A stretch of DNA of 64,000 bases from a bacterium (GTDB lineage Bacteria > Patescibacteriota > Gracilibacteria > JAUYGZ01): contig JAUYGZ010000001.1 of the NCBI GenBank assembly GCA_030690415.1, positions 1-64,000 on the forward strand, read 5' to 3'. The translations under genes and the position numbers were made by a program. A model generated the notes under the pieces. The model saw only the letters and a list, made by a program, of their open reading frames with translations. It did no database searches and had not been told where the DNA came from. This document shows, piece by piece, positions 1 to 7,887 of the stretch. Position 1 is the stretch's first letter. Each line of letters opens with the position of its first letter.

Positions 1-2
1 TC

Positions 3-1427
3 GCGATGACGGACACGAGTTCATGTGGAGGAGTTGCAGCAGATCAGCGTTATGAGGCTTGTCTTGTGCTCACACCAGGGCTTATCGATGCTACCGGTGT
101 GAACGCTTCCGTGAAGGTTGATGATGTGGCTGGGAATAGCACTTCTACGAGTGACACGACGAACGCGGTGGTGGATACGAAGGTTCCGGTCTTCACGAGC
201 TCAGGTCTGACGATTGCCGTGGATAATGGGGTCAGTGGAGTTGCCGCCGTGAATGGTGGATCGATTTCTGCGGATAAGGTACGGGTGAATGCCGCGCTAG
301 CTGTGACTGATGGTGACACCATTACCTGGAACGCGGGTCCGATTGGAGGAGGGAGCACGATTACGAATGGAGCAATGGTCACTGTCCTGGCGGGGGCTAC
401 GAAAAACAGCGCTCAGTTCTTTGCTCTTCGGGTTGCGGACAACGCTGGAAATACGCTGTTGACTGATACCAATGCGGTGGATGGGAAGACGATCAGTGTC
501 GATAATGTGATTCCTGCCGCGCCGTCTTCGCTGGTGCTGAACGGGGGAATTCCGATTACTTCTTCCAGTCTTATGTCAGTTGTTTTGACAGGGGTAACAG
601 GTGAAGCCGGTCTTTTGATGGTCGCGGTTGTTGGTTTCGGAGGCTATGCTGAAAACTGGTCTCAGGCGGTAACGGGCGGACCCTTTAGTCTTAGCCCTCA
701 CAATTTCACTGCTTTTGCCGATGGTTCTCTCCAGGTTTACGCCACGATTCAGGATGACGCGGGCAATCTTTCTTCTGATGGGCAAACGACAGGGACAAAG
801 GATACCGGAGTAAGCGCTCTTCAAAATGTGAGTCTGAATGGCGGGAACCTGATTAGTTCTTCTCAGCAAAATTCCGTTCAACTCAGGTTTCAGGCTACAG
901 AAGCGGGAACGCTGACCTACCAGGTTGAGAATACCGGTGGCGGTAGCCTTTCCCAGCAAACCTATACGGTCAGCGGAGGTACTTTTCCCCGCAATGAAAC
1001 GGTGTCGGTAAATGTCAGTAGCCTGTCGGACGGTACTATTCGGGCTACTTTGAGCTTCAAGGATCTGGTTGGAAATGTGACGCCACAGGTTTCTGTTTCT
1101 GTGGCAAAAGACACGGTCTCAAAGGCTGTGACGAACCTGAAGATCAATGGGGGGGATAAGATTGATCATATCAATCGCTACATGTCTACACTGACCTTTA
1201 TTGCCAATGAGCTTGGGACGGCGAATTATGTGATTACCGGGCCTCAGGGGAGTCCTGTGACAGGGACCATGCAGGTTACTGCGACGGGTATCCAGAAGAA
1301 ATTGGGATTGAATCTTTCGAGTTTTGGGATTTCCGGAGCGGTAACGATTACTGTAACTTTCACGGACACACCGAATAATCAGGGTGTTTCGACGGTGCTC
1401 AATGCGACGATCGTGCCGAGGTTTTAG
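3..1427 (+). CDS. Ig-like repeat surface protein, C-terminal part (5' end outside window)
   Basis: The reading frame is open to the left window edge, so this is the C-terminal part of a longer protein. At least three tandem segments of about 100 residues share a pattern of an LNGG-type strand, a serine-rich turn, then EAG..T/L..V, as in bacterial Ig-like adhesin or S-layer stalk domains. Ser, Thr, Gly, Val and Asn dominate and cysteine is nearly absent after the first 20 residues. No SLH, sortase or outer-membrane sorting signal is seen at the C-terminus, so anchoring must lie upstream or be absent. A good terminator follows about 125 bp downstream. The likely role is extracellular adhesion or structure. 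The domain type is fairly sure, the specific function is not. Confidence 0.75.
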   Translation, partial: AMTDTSSCGGVAADQRYEACLVLTPGLIDATGVNASVKVDDVAGNSTSTSDTTNAVVDTKVPVFTSSGLTIAVDNGVSGVAAVNGGSISADKVRVNAALAVTDGDTITWNAGPIGGGSTITNGAMVTVLAGATKNSAQFFALRVADNAGNTLLTDTNAVDGKTISVDNVIPAAPSSLVLNGGIPITSSSLMSVVLTGVTGEAGLLMVAVVGFGGYAENWSQAVTGGPFSLSPHNFTAFADGSLQVYATIQDDAGNLSSDGQTTGTKDTGVSALQNVSLNGGNLISSSQQNSVQLRFQATEAGTLTYQVENTGGGSLSQQTYTVSGGTFPRNETVSVNVSSLSDGTIRATLSFKDLVGNVTPQVSVSVAKDTVSKAVTNLKINGGDKIDHINRYMSTLTFIANELGTANYVITGPQGSPVTGTMQVTATGIQKKLGLNLSSFGISGAVTITVTFTDTPNNQGVSTVLNATIVPRF

Positions 1428-1439
1428 GGGGTGGGCAGG

Positions 1440-1536
1440 AATGAAATGGCTCCCTTCCGCCTCACCCTGACCCTCTCCTGGAAGGAGAGGGGACTCCTCT
1501 CAACTTCGTCCTCTCACCCACTCCAGCCATTTCATT
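1440..1536. repeat. REP-like nested inverted repeat
   Basis: Perfect 12-bp inverted arms (AATGAAATGGCT at 1440-1451 and AGCCATTTCATT at 1525-1536) enclose an inner 8-bp stem (CCCTCTCC at 1471-1478, GGAGAGGG at 1484-1491). The inner part resembles the CCCTCTCC/GGAGAGGG palindromes scattered through many bacterial genomes. It lies between the Ig-like gene and its terminator, so it would fold in the 3' UTR. Confidence 0.6.
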
Positions 1537-1551
1537 GTTATGCTGAAAAAT

Positions 1552-1578
1552 GCTCACGGTAATGTGAGCGTTTTTTTT
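1552..1578 (+). terminator. Rho-independent terminator of the Ig-like gene
   Basis: A GCTCAC/GTGAGC stem with a GGTAAT loop is followed by G and eight T. An A-run on the left side could also let it act weakly on the minus strand. Confidence 0.8.
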
Positions 1579-1621
1579 AATGGTTCAATAGGGGATAAAT
1601 GTATCCCCCCATGACACCTCG

Positions 1622-2095
1622 TCAGGGGGTGGACTTCAGGAACAGCGACGCGCTGCTCTGAGTTCCGTCGACGGTTAGTGTGACACTGGGGAGGGCGGTC
1701 GAGCCGCCTCCGAGGTCCGTCCAGGGTCCACTGGCCCCCTTTCGGACCCTAATATCCAGCGTCATTACGAACACGGTATCGAGCGTGCTCACCGGGAAGG
1801 TGGAGAACGCGACACCCTGGGGGTCGAAATCCGACAGCAGGTTGGAGGCGACGACGGTGCCGCCTTTCCTGGCCTCGACCAGCTCGAGCTCAACCCAGCT
1901 GAGGTCAGCCGGGGAGCTCGCAACCTCTTCTACGACGAGCAGTATGTCGACTCCGTTGGAGCCGAGTATTGCTTGAACAGATGCGATTCCGTCGGGGGGT
2001 GGGGTGGGAGGGTTGTTGCCTCCGCCGCCCCCCCCGCCTCCTCCGCTGCTGCAGCCCAAAAGGGCCGCGAGGAGGAGGGTCGTGAGTTTTTTCAC
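1622..2095 (-). CDS. Small predicted lipoprotein with polyglycine linker
   Basis: The 157-residue protein begins MKKLTTLLLAALLGCSS, a lipoprotein signal with LLGC as the probable lipobox (Cys15). A run of nine glycines and an Asn/Pro-rich spacer follow (to about residue 36). The rest (about 37-157) is a beta-rich domain with alternating hydrophobics and ends ASLFLKSTP. I do not recognise the domain. It should be exported and lipidated, with the Gly/Pro segment as a flexible tether. Base composition is much more GC-rich than its neighbours and it sits inside an inverted-repeat-bounded cassette, which suggests transfer. The start is the only ATG that gives the signal peptide. Confidence 0.7.
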   Translation of the reverse strand: MKKLTTLLLAALLGCSSGGGGGGGGGNNPPTPPPDGIASVQAILGSNGVDILLVVEEVASSPADLSWVELELVEARKGGTVVASNLLSDFDPQGVAFSTFPVSTLDTVFVMTLDIRVRKGASGPWTDLGGGSTALPSVTLTVDGTQSSASLFLKSTP

Positions 2096-2123
2096 TTCCG
2101 TTTCCTCACCAGGGGTTTTCTGT

Positions 2124-2225
2124 CCTGCTCACGCGACATGAGCAGGTTTGCGGATGTCCCTGGTTCCATCCTGCAAGAAGCAACTGACAGATTATTGTTC
2201 TTGCCAGTTTTTTCTTACAGGATGG
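2124..2225. repeat. Two hairpins upstream of the lipoprotein gene
   Basis: The first is an 8-bp perfect stem, CCTGCTCA/TGAGCAGG (2124-2131 with 2139-2146). The second is a longer imperfect one in which 14-bp arms at 2166-2179 and 2212-2225 pair with one mismatch around an inner AACTG/CAGTT stem. Both lie in the 5' leader of the lipoprotein gene. They may be regulatory RNA structure or ends of a mobile cassette. Confidence 0.5.
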
Positions 2226-2246
2226 TTTTGTTGTGACGAGGTGTCA

Positions 2247-2458
2247 AAGGGCTCTCCTTGGGTTTTCAGCCTGAAAAAGCTTCGACGCAAGAAGTGTTAA
2301 TTATTGCATAAAATTTGTGAAAGTCAATGAATGGATGCGGGATGGAGATTTTTTCCCGAAGTACAAAATGTTTGTAAGGATTTTGGAGTCTGGTGGAAAA
2401 GCTTGAAAATCTCATAAGTAAATGTCATACTATTAGTGAATTTAATTAAATATATCAA
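2247..2458. other. Gene-free stretch before the toxin-antitoxin pair
   Basis: With 2096-2246 this makes a gene-free interval of about 360 bp. The left part holds the cassette hairpins. The right part is AT-rich and contains the left copy of the direct repeat that flanks the toxin-antitoxin genes, followed by an AT-rich leader. No clear promoter could be fixed. Confidence 0.5.
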
Positions 2459-2704
2459 ATGAACACTTATACCCTGAAGCTTTTCAATACCGGTCAGGTG
2501 ACCCTTCCAAAGTCGTGGAGAGAAAAGCATAACACCAAGAATTATGTCGCAAAGGAGACGAAAGAAGGACTTCTGATTCAGCCACTGGGGATGAGTGAAG
2601 TGGTGTATTTTGAGAATAAAGAAGGATTTGGAATTTATTGTGAAAGGGGTCTTCCAGTGAATACGATCATTGACCGTATTAAGAAAATTCATGGATCAGA
2701 TTGA
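2459..2704 (+). CDS. AbrB/SpoVT-type antitoxin
   Basis: 81 residues. The N-terminal half (about 3-45) has the swapped-hairpin AbrB pattern, N-TGQVTLPKSWRE followed by a hydrophobic strand and LLIQPL. The C-terminal part (about 46-81) is a variable helical tail that would bind the toxin. Such proteins dimerise, bind their own promoter and neutralise a co-encoded RNase. The downstream toxin gene overlaps its last codons, the usual antitoxin-first order. Autoregulation is expected by family but no operator could be pinpointed. Confidence 0.8.
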   Translation: MNTYTLKLFNTGQVTLPKSWREKHNTKNYVAKETKEGLLIQPLGMSEVVYFENKEGFGIYCERGLPVNTIIDRIKKIHGSD

Positions 2705-2930
2705 AAAATTCATTCGCAAGCTCAATAAAAAAATGGCACTTCGAATTTTGGATGCTTTGGAGAATGTTGTCGAATTGAGGCTTGAATCCATGGATGTGGA
2801 AAAAATGAAGGGGCATAAAAATCTTTATCGTGTCCGGCTAGGTCAGATCAGGATAGTTTTTCAAAAAGAGCAGGGAAGTGGCGTCCCTGTTTACATCGAG
2901 TATCGGGGTGGGGTTTATAAGGGCCTGTGA
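2691..2930 (+). CDS. RelE/ParE-superfamily toxin
   Basis: About 79 residues from ATG 2691, which overlaps the antitoxin end by 14 nt. The frame extends upstream to 2670, but the later ATG gives the canonical start MDQIEKFIRKLNKK. The mid-region KMKGHKNLYRVRLGQIRIVF matches the RelE core (G-x-x-x-LYR-R-G-x-x-RI-F), and a final strand reads VYIEYRGGVYKGL. RelE proteins cleave mRNA at the ribosome and ParE proteins poison gyrase. The sequence alone does not separate them, though the basic core favours RelE. The pair likely forms a type II module. Confidence 0.8.
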   Translation: MDQIEKFIRKLNKKMALRILDALENVVELRLESMDVEKMKGHKNLYRVRLGQIRIVFQKEQGSGVPVYIEYRGGVYKGL

Positions 2931-3057
2931 TAGGGACTTTTCTGGTTGCTGGATGAAATCATACTCTTTTCTTGCTGATACTTTGTTGCTGGAATGTTTT
3001 AAGTTTGGGGTACTTTTTACAATGTTTGTAAAGATATTGGAGTTGGGTGGAAAGAGT

Positions 3058-3930
3058 TCATTCTGCTGATTCCCAGTCCATTTCTATTAGTTCTTTGAAC
3101 TCTGGTTCCAGCTCTATTCCGAGTTCTTCTGCTTTTTTGAATGACGTGATAGCTGATCCGAAATCGAGTTTCGAACTGTAACAAATCCCGAGGAGGTAGT
3201 TGTTCATGCCTTTATTTTCCAGGCTGGTTTCCTTCAAAAGCGGGATCGCTTCATCGCAGTTTTCTAACTCTATGTAGGCCATCGCGAGGTATTCTATCGT
3301 GCCTTCATCCGATCGGAGCTCGTTGGCTTTTTTTGCATATTGGAGCGCTTTTTCAGGATTCATATACGAGTCTGTGATGTCGTCCATCCCCAGGAAAAAA
3401 TAGGCGAGGGTGCTGTTGATTTGGTCGTTTTCAGGACCTAACGCGTATGCTCTTTCGTAATTGGAGAGGGCTTCTTCAGCATTTCCATTTAAGTAGGCTA
3501 TTTCTCCTGTGATGAGAAAAAAGTCGCTCGTTCCTGCTTTTGCCAGATTGAGCGCCTGCTGAAAATTGGTCATGGCCTTGTCATTGTCTCCGCTGGAGAA
3601 ATATGCGTATGCTGTGTTTTTGTAGAGCGAGAGTTTTGTCTCATCTAGATTTGCCTTTTTGGCGGATTCTTCCAAAGTTTCGGCATCCATAGTCGTTGTT
3701 TCTGTTTTATCGATCTTTTCAAGGATTTGATTGTTTTTCTCAATGAGGTGATCATCCAGAGAGTTGAAGATCCCATATCCAATAAGCGCGATGACCACTG
3801 TCCAGATGATCCATTTGAATTGATTGTTGTTGTCCTGATTTTCGTTTTCTTCCAAAAATCCATTTATGCAATAAGGACAGTTTTTTGACTGTTCTTTTTC
3901 GAGGCCGGCACAGTGAGGGCAGGGGGTCAT
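3058..3930 (-). CDS. Zinc-ribbon, membrane-anchored TPR protein
   Basis: 290 residues. Residues 4-21 hold two CPxC pairs (CPHC and CPYC), a zinc-ribbon knuckle. A single membrane helix follows at about 39-57 (WIIWTVVIALIGYGIF), then an acidic linker and five or six TPR helix pairs (about 95-285). The topology suggests a cytoplasmic zinc ribbon and a TPR scaffold on the other face of the membrane. The partner is unknown. The first 19 codons and 8 nt of leader are duplicated at 5267-5330, on the far side of the next gene. Confidence 0.7.
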   Translation of the reverse strand: MTPCPHCAGLEKEQSKNCPYCINGFLEENENQDNNNQFKWIIWTVVIALIGYGIFNSLDDHLIEKNNQILEKIDKTETTTMDAETLEESAKKANLDETKLSLYKNTAYAYFSSGDNDKAMTNFQQALNLAKAGTSDFFLITGEIAYLNGNAEEALSNYERAYALGPENDQINSTLAYFFLGMDDITDSYMNPEKALQYAKKANELRSDEGTIEYLAMAYIELENCDEAIPLLKETSLENKGMNNYLLGICYSSKLDFGSAITSFKKAEELGIELEPEFKELIEMDWESAE

Positions 3931-3966
3931 GGGAGATGGTGAAGTAGAGAGTATGCGATTTGCCGT

Positions 3967-5184
3967 TTATTTCATCGTGAATATTTCTACAAGCATGAAG
4001 CTTCCCAGAATTAATATAGGAATGAGCGTCCAATTGAGGATATTTCTTTTTTCCTGACCTTCTACGTGGAAGAATCCGGCGACTTTTTGTCGGTAAAAGT
4101 AGATTATGAGGAGTGTCGATAGTAGGATTCTGAATAATGCTTTTCCCCCCATTTCTAAATCAGTAAAGAAAGAGAAATCGTATTGGTATATCCAGCCTGC
4201 TGTGATGATGAAGTTGAGACATCTTAGGATCGAATACTCGAATGCAAAAAACATTATTCCCCAGCCCCATTTCCTTCTCATGATCAGACCAATCCCCGCG
4301 CTGAGGTAAATACCAATGAGGATGAGGAGAGAGAGCGCAAGGAACTCTTCGGAGATAAGAAGTTCTGTTGCAAGTGATGGGAGATCATTCCATTTGGCGA
4401 GAACCAGGAGGCCTAATGATAACCCAGTTAATATGGCAACAATTGCCATCAGGCTGGCAAGAATTGGTCGCTTAAAGTGCTTTATTGTGTCATGTTCCAT
4501 ATTCGGCACTATGTCTACGGCGTTTGCGCCTTTCTGTTTAAATAGGTTCTTATTACCTATTTTAAGGTAATGGAGAATCATTACAAAACTTGCTATTCCA
4601 ATAATGATACAAATAGACCCGAAGATAATGAGGCCCTTGTTTTGAAGATTATTGAGAATGGCCACAATTCCAAATCCTGAAACAAAGGGGGAGAGAATTA
4701 ATAATGTAGTTATTTTAAGAAGTGATTTGGAATGTAGTGTACTCAAATAGGCTCCGAAGATGGCTGTTGGCCACGTGATGATGTTGGCTGCAATAAGGAA
4801 CCAGGTTGGGGGATTGAAACTGTTATTATCTAGTACTAACCAAAAAAAGATCATTGTGAAAAGGGACGTTGCAATGGCATTCGTGTAAGGGTTTTTGTGT
4901 GCATATTTTCCGGCAACATATCCCCCAATGGCAGTTCCCAGTAGGCCGAGAATTCCACCAAGTACTAGAAAACATGAGGATGAAGTGAGGATAGTAAATA
5001 GACTGTTAAAAGCTTTCTGATTTAATAAGAATTCTATATTGCCGAAGAATTGTTTAAAGTTGATTAACATTACTGTTATCGCAAGTACTCCCCCAATGGC
5101 TAAGGAAAGTCCGCTGTCAACCAAAGAACCTAGGATTATGGCTTTTTTGCTGAGTCTTCTGAAGATCACGAGGGGGTTTTTCAT
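3967..5184 (-). CDS. Polytopic membrane protein of unknown function
   Basis: 405 residues with about nine or ten hydrophobic helices spread over the whole length and short charged loops. A glycine-rich stretch near 70-90 (GGILGLLGTAIGGYVAGKYA) resembles small-residue helix packing in transporters and channels. I see no ATP-binding or redox motif and cannot assign a family. The gene sits between two 64-bp direct repeats derived from the start of the neighbouring TPR gene, so it looks like an insertion. The ATG at 5184 fits the first hydrophobic segment after a basic N-terminus (RRLSKKA). Confidence 0.65.
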   Translation of the reverse strand: MKNPLVIFRRLSKKAIILGSLVDSGLSLAIGGVLAITVMLINFKQFFGNIEFLLNQKAFNSLFTILTSSSCFLVLGGILGLLGTAIGGYVAGKYAHKNPYTNAIATSLFTMIFFWLVLDNNSFNPPTWFLIAANIITWPTAIFGAYLSTLHSKSLLKITTLLILSPFVSGFGIVAILNNLQNKGLIIFGSICIIIGIASFVMILHYLKIGNKNLFKQKGANAVDIVPNMEHDTIKHFKRPILASLMAIVAILTGLSLGLLVLAKWNDLPSLATELLISEEFLALSLLILIGIYLSAGIGLIMRRKWGWGIMFFAFEYSILRCLNFIITAGWIYQYDFSFFTDLEMGGKALFRILLSTLLIIYFYRQKVAGFFHVEGQEKRNILNWTLIPILILGSFMLVEIFTMK

Positions 5185-5262
5185 TGAATTGAATCTGAAG
5201 TGAATATATTATTTTGAGTAGTATGTAAATAATTGTAAATTGGTTGTGAAGTGAGCCCCAGA

Positions 5263-5322
5263 TCATGGACAGTTTTTTGACTGTTCTTTTTCGAGGCCGG
5301 CACAGTGAGGGCAGGGAGTCAT
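5263..5322 (-). pseudogene. Truncated copy of the zinc-ribbon gene start
   Basis: This short frame encodes the same first 19 residues as the zinc-ribbon/TPR protein (MTPCPHCAG and the second cysteine CP), then stops at TGA. It keeps the same 8-nt leader. It is most simply a severed remnant left by the duplication, although it could be translated as a small leader peptide upstream of the membrane gene. Confidence 0.7.
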
Positions 5323-5348
5323 GGGAGATGTTTATCGTTTTTACTGAA

Positions 5349-5948
5349 TTATCCACTTATCCACTTTTTGTATTTTTCAGAGACCTTTCGAATAATGTTT
5401 TTGTCTTTAGATGCAATATCTAGCCCTCTGTCGTCGTAAAGGTGAAAGAGAATTTCCTTATCAAAATCGATGAAATATGATCTCAAAAATGCTGTTGGCC
5501 TGATGCCAATTTCCGCACCTGCGATAGCATATAAAATTGACTCTATGGTTCTAAATTTTTTTTCCTTCTGAATCGCGTAGATATAGCGGTAATAATTTTT
5601 TTCGTCTGTTTCTGCAACTTGAAGTTGGTGGATATCATTTTCCTTAACCTTGTAGCCACAGTTAATCAAATTCTTAAATTCTAATGGAATATCTGGATTT
5701 TTAATTCGGTCAGAGAAAAATTCTAGGAAAATCCAGATTTTTTTCGAATCACGGAAAGCAAGCTCAAAAATCTGTTCAGACCTCTCCATAACTTGGTTGA
5801 GTCTTTCTTTGTTGTCTTCGATATCAGCACCCATTTCGAATCGCACCTTTGGTAATATCGATTTTAAATGCTGAATGTCAAGTTCATGAGTTCCAAATGA
5901 ATTCTTGATAGATTTTATTACTTCCATTGGAATTGTTTGTAGCTTCAT
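5349..5948 (-). CDS. DUF3885-like protein, probable immunity protein of the orphan RHS toxin
   Basis: 199 residues. The C-terminal third carries FIDFDKEILFHLYDDRGLDI followed by a KYKKWI end, the signature I associate with DUF3885, a family often found beside polymorphic toxins. Upstream there is an acidic helix-rich N-terminal half. The gene starts 15 nt after the orphan RHS toxin cassette on the same strand, the usual toxin-then-immunity order. It would bind and neutralise that toxin in the producing cell. The immunity role is inferred from position and domain type. Confidence 0.65.
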   Translation of the reverse strand: MKLQTIPMEVIKSIKNSFGTHELDIQHLKSILPKVRFEMGADIEDNKERLNQVMERSEQIFELAFRDSKKIWIFLEFFSDRIKNPDIPLEFKNLINCGYKVKENDIHQLQVAETDEKNYYRYIYAIQKEKKFRTIESILYAIAGAEIGIRPTAFLRSYFIDFDKEILFHLYDDRGLDIASKDKNIIRKVSEKYKKWISG

Positions 5949-5963
5949 ACACTTATGAAAAAA

Positions 5964-7586
5964 TTATTTACCAACTCTTTCGCTGAGAGTTCTGTCATAT
6001 GAACCTAGACGATTAAATTTGCCACCCTTCTTTTCGAAGACTTTCCAGAATCCACCTTTATGACTGTCTATGTCTCTGGTAATGAAGCGTGTTCCTTTTT
6101 GAAAAACCTCTTGTCCGTGTGAGTTAAATGGAGCTTTGTTGGCAGAAATAATTTTTCCAAAACCTATCTTTTTGGCTAAGTTTCGACTTAGAACTTTGTT
6201 AACACCGTTAAATATGCTTTCACCCTTAAATACATTAGCAATTTTTGAGACGTTGCTCTTTGCGTTACCCCCTGATATTCCTGCTGCAAGTGCAAACAAT
6301 GTGTCATCTTCAGAAGCTTCAGCAGCTTTAACGTGATCATATATGTCTTGGTCAGAAAGATCGGCGAGTTCCTGACGAGAAAGTAAATTTTGATAATTGT
6401 TTAAATATTCCCTTAAAGCTCTTGACTCTTCTGATTCGAGCAGGCTCCAAATTAGTCCAACGGGACCTTTAGCACTGGGTCTTATGAGATTATATCGAGC
6501 CAAGGCTTTTGATTCTTCTGCAGTTAGTTTACCTGTGCCAACTCCAACTCGGTATCTTTCATAAAAAATGATCTCTTCTCTTGTAAAGGCCGCACTAACC
6601 ATTCCTTCACCAGTTGGATCGATCAGGTTTATGGGATTGTTTCCTGAGTAGGAATATATGTTTAGACCTTGAGGCATTTCTCCGAATTGTTTCATTAGGG
6701 TATTAACTCTCCACCCCAACGGATCCCCACTCACGAACCTCCCCACCTCCGAATCATAATACCTCGCTTGCGCGTAATACAGCCCCGTCTCATCATCGAG
6801 CTCATGGCCCGTGAATTTATTGGTCTCGTCGAATCCTGTATAGCTTTCGTCGACCCGGGTTTTCCCGAAGGGGAAATAGTCGATAGTCTGCACCTGCTCG
6901 CCATTGATATCCGTGAGAATGTTGCCTCCACCGAGGTGGTCGGTGTGGCTGAAGACTAGTTTTCTGGTTGCTGGTATCTGGTTGTTGGTTTCTACTGTTC
7001 CCAGATGCATATTATTTGCTGAGATACTCACCTTAGTCGTACCTTCAGAGGTGATTTCATAGTCTTCAAAAGGGTAGTAGGTCGTCTCTGAACCTACTCC
7101 ATTTGTCACGGTCTTGCTGAGCCTGCGGCCGCTGTGGTCGTAGGTATATTCAACTGTTGTTACGTGTCCGACTTCGCTCGTCACGGTTGATTGAACCATA
7201 CGATTGTAGTGATCCCACTCAAGATCTTTGGTGGTGGTTCCGGTTGCGGTGGTGATGATTTCCTGAGTAAGGTTCCCGTTGGCGTCATAGGTGAAAGTTT
7301 TTACGTTCCCCTGTCCATCATCCACTTTCGTCACAGCATGAGGATTGGTTTTTCCTGGTTGTGAATAACTGTAATCACCCTGATCTGACTTGTTCAGGAT
7401 ATTGCCCAGAGGATCGTAGGAGTAGGCTTCGGTGTAGTCTGAGCCACGGATGGTGTTGCTAATGCTTGAATCGGTGAGGCGATACAGATCATCGTAATCA
7501 TAGACGGCGGTCTTGGTTGCAGCGGTACCGCTCAATCTGAAGGGCTCAGCTAGCCTTGTCATAATATTTGAAAATGTCTTCTGCAT
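5964..7586 (-). CDS. Orphan RHS core fragment with alternative C-terminal toxin
   Basis: 540 residues. Residues 18-325 repeat, nearly residue for residue, the C-terminal RHS core of the large gene upstream (YD repeats, GHELDDETGLYYAQARYYD, GRFVSGDPLGW, NLIDPTG). It lacks signal peptide and N-terminal domains. After DPTG a different tip follows (about 326-540), ending with FITRDIDSHKGGFWKVF and RLGSYDRTLS, which looks like the predicted RNase-type domains of polymorphic toxins. Homology begins at the GCGGTACCGCT site near 7532, just after the stop of the preceding immunity gene. The ATG at 7586 is therefore probably fortuitous and the cassette silent. Recombination with the main gene could exchange toxin tips. 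Confidence 0.75.
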   Translation of the reverse strand: MQKTFSNIMTRLAEPFRLSGTAATKTAVYDYDDLYRLTDSSISNTIRGSDYTEAYSYDPLGNILNKSDQGDYSYSQPGKTNPHAVTKVDDGQGNVKTFTYDANGNLTQEIITTATGTTTKDLEWDHYNRMVQSTVTSEVGHVTTVEYTYDHSGRRLSKTVTNGVGSETTYYPFEDYEITSEGTTKVSISANNMHLGTVETNNQIPATRKLVFSHTDHLGGGNILTDINGEQVQTIDYFPFGKTRVDESYTGFDETNKFTGHELDDETGLYYAQARYYDSEVGRFVSGDPLGWRVNTLMKQFGEMPQGLNIYSYSGNNPINLIDPTGEGMVSAAFTREEIIFYERYRVGVGTGKLTAEESKALARYNLIRPSAKGPVGLIWSLLESEESRALREYLNNYQNLLSRQELADLSDQDIYDHVKAAEASEDDTLFALAAGISGGNAKSNVSKIANVFKGESIFNGVNKVLSRNLAKKIGFGKIISANKAPFNSHGQEVFQKGTRFITRDIDSHKGGFWKVFEKKGGKFNRLGSYDRTLSERVGK

Positions 7587-7887
7587 TTTTCCACCATATA
7601 AGCCATTTTAAAATTGCTTCTGCATTTTCGTACTCTTCAGCATACCATTTGTTAGCAAATAATTTTTCAGCGAGATTCGGTAGATCATAATATTGTTCTA
7701 GGAATACCATACCGTTTCTTGTGAGTGTTGTTTCACCATCATTAATTTCACCTAGAATGAATGATAGTCTATTGAAGTTCAGAAAGTCATCTATCAAGTA
7801 TTTGTTTTTTTCAACAGGGCCGTAGCTTTTTACGGCAAGTGGAATCCCCTTAAACTGAGAGAGAATTGATCTCAGAGTCTTATTCAT
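7546..7887 (-). CDS. Probable immunity protein for the large RHS toxin
   Basis: 113 residues, acidic and rich in aromatic residues (Tyr, Trp, Phe), which is common in small immunity proteins. It overlaps the end of the large RHS gene by 8 nt and is followed directly by the orphan RHS cassette. I recognise no family. The assignment as cognate immunity protein rests on position, size and the repeated toxin-immunity pattern of the locus. Confidence 0.6.
   Translation of the reverse strand: MNKTLRSILSQFKGIPLAVKSYGPVEKNKYLIDDFLNFNRLSFILGEINDGETTLTRNGMVFLEQYYDLPNLAEKLFANKWYAEEYENAEAILKWLIWWKNAEDIFKYYDKAS

Larger units (their letters stand above)
1612..2246. other. GC-rich cassette bounded by 13-bp inverted repeats
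   Basis: TGACACCTCGTCA at 1612-1624 has its exact reverse complement at 2234-2246. The interval holds one lipoprotein gene plus two strong hairpins upstream of it, and is clearly richer in G and C than the flanks. Each 13-mer also contains its own TGAC/GTCA mini-palindrome. No transposase and no target-site duplication is seen. It could be a small non-autonomous mobile cassette or a transferred gene with its own signals. Confidence 0.45.
2363..3055. repeat. Imperfect direct repeats flanking the toxin-antitoxin module
   Basis: About 37 bp starting ACAA.ATGTTTGTAA and ending GGTGGAAA occurs at 2363-2401 and again at 3019-3055 in the same orientation, with roughly five mismatches. The two copies bracket the antitoxin and toxin genes exactly. 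This suggests the module was inserted or duplicated as a unit. Confidence 0.55.
3875..5330. repeat. 64-bp direct repeats flanking the membrane-protein gene
   Basis: Positions 3875-3938 and 5267-5330 match at 63 of 64 bases in the same orientation. The first copy covers the leader and first codons of the zinc-ribbon/TPR gene, and the second is a severed copy of the same segment. The 405-residue membrane gene lies between them. Recombination between the copies would delete that gene and leave an intact TPR gene. Confidence 0.85.

Noticed and set aside
5117-5356. Frame of 79 residues sharing a segment with a frame at 3752-4033
   Set aside because: The shared part is only the 64-bp duplication read in a non-coding frame.
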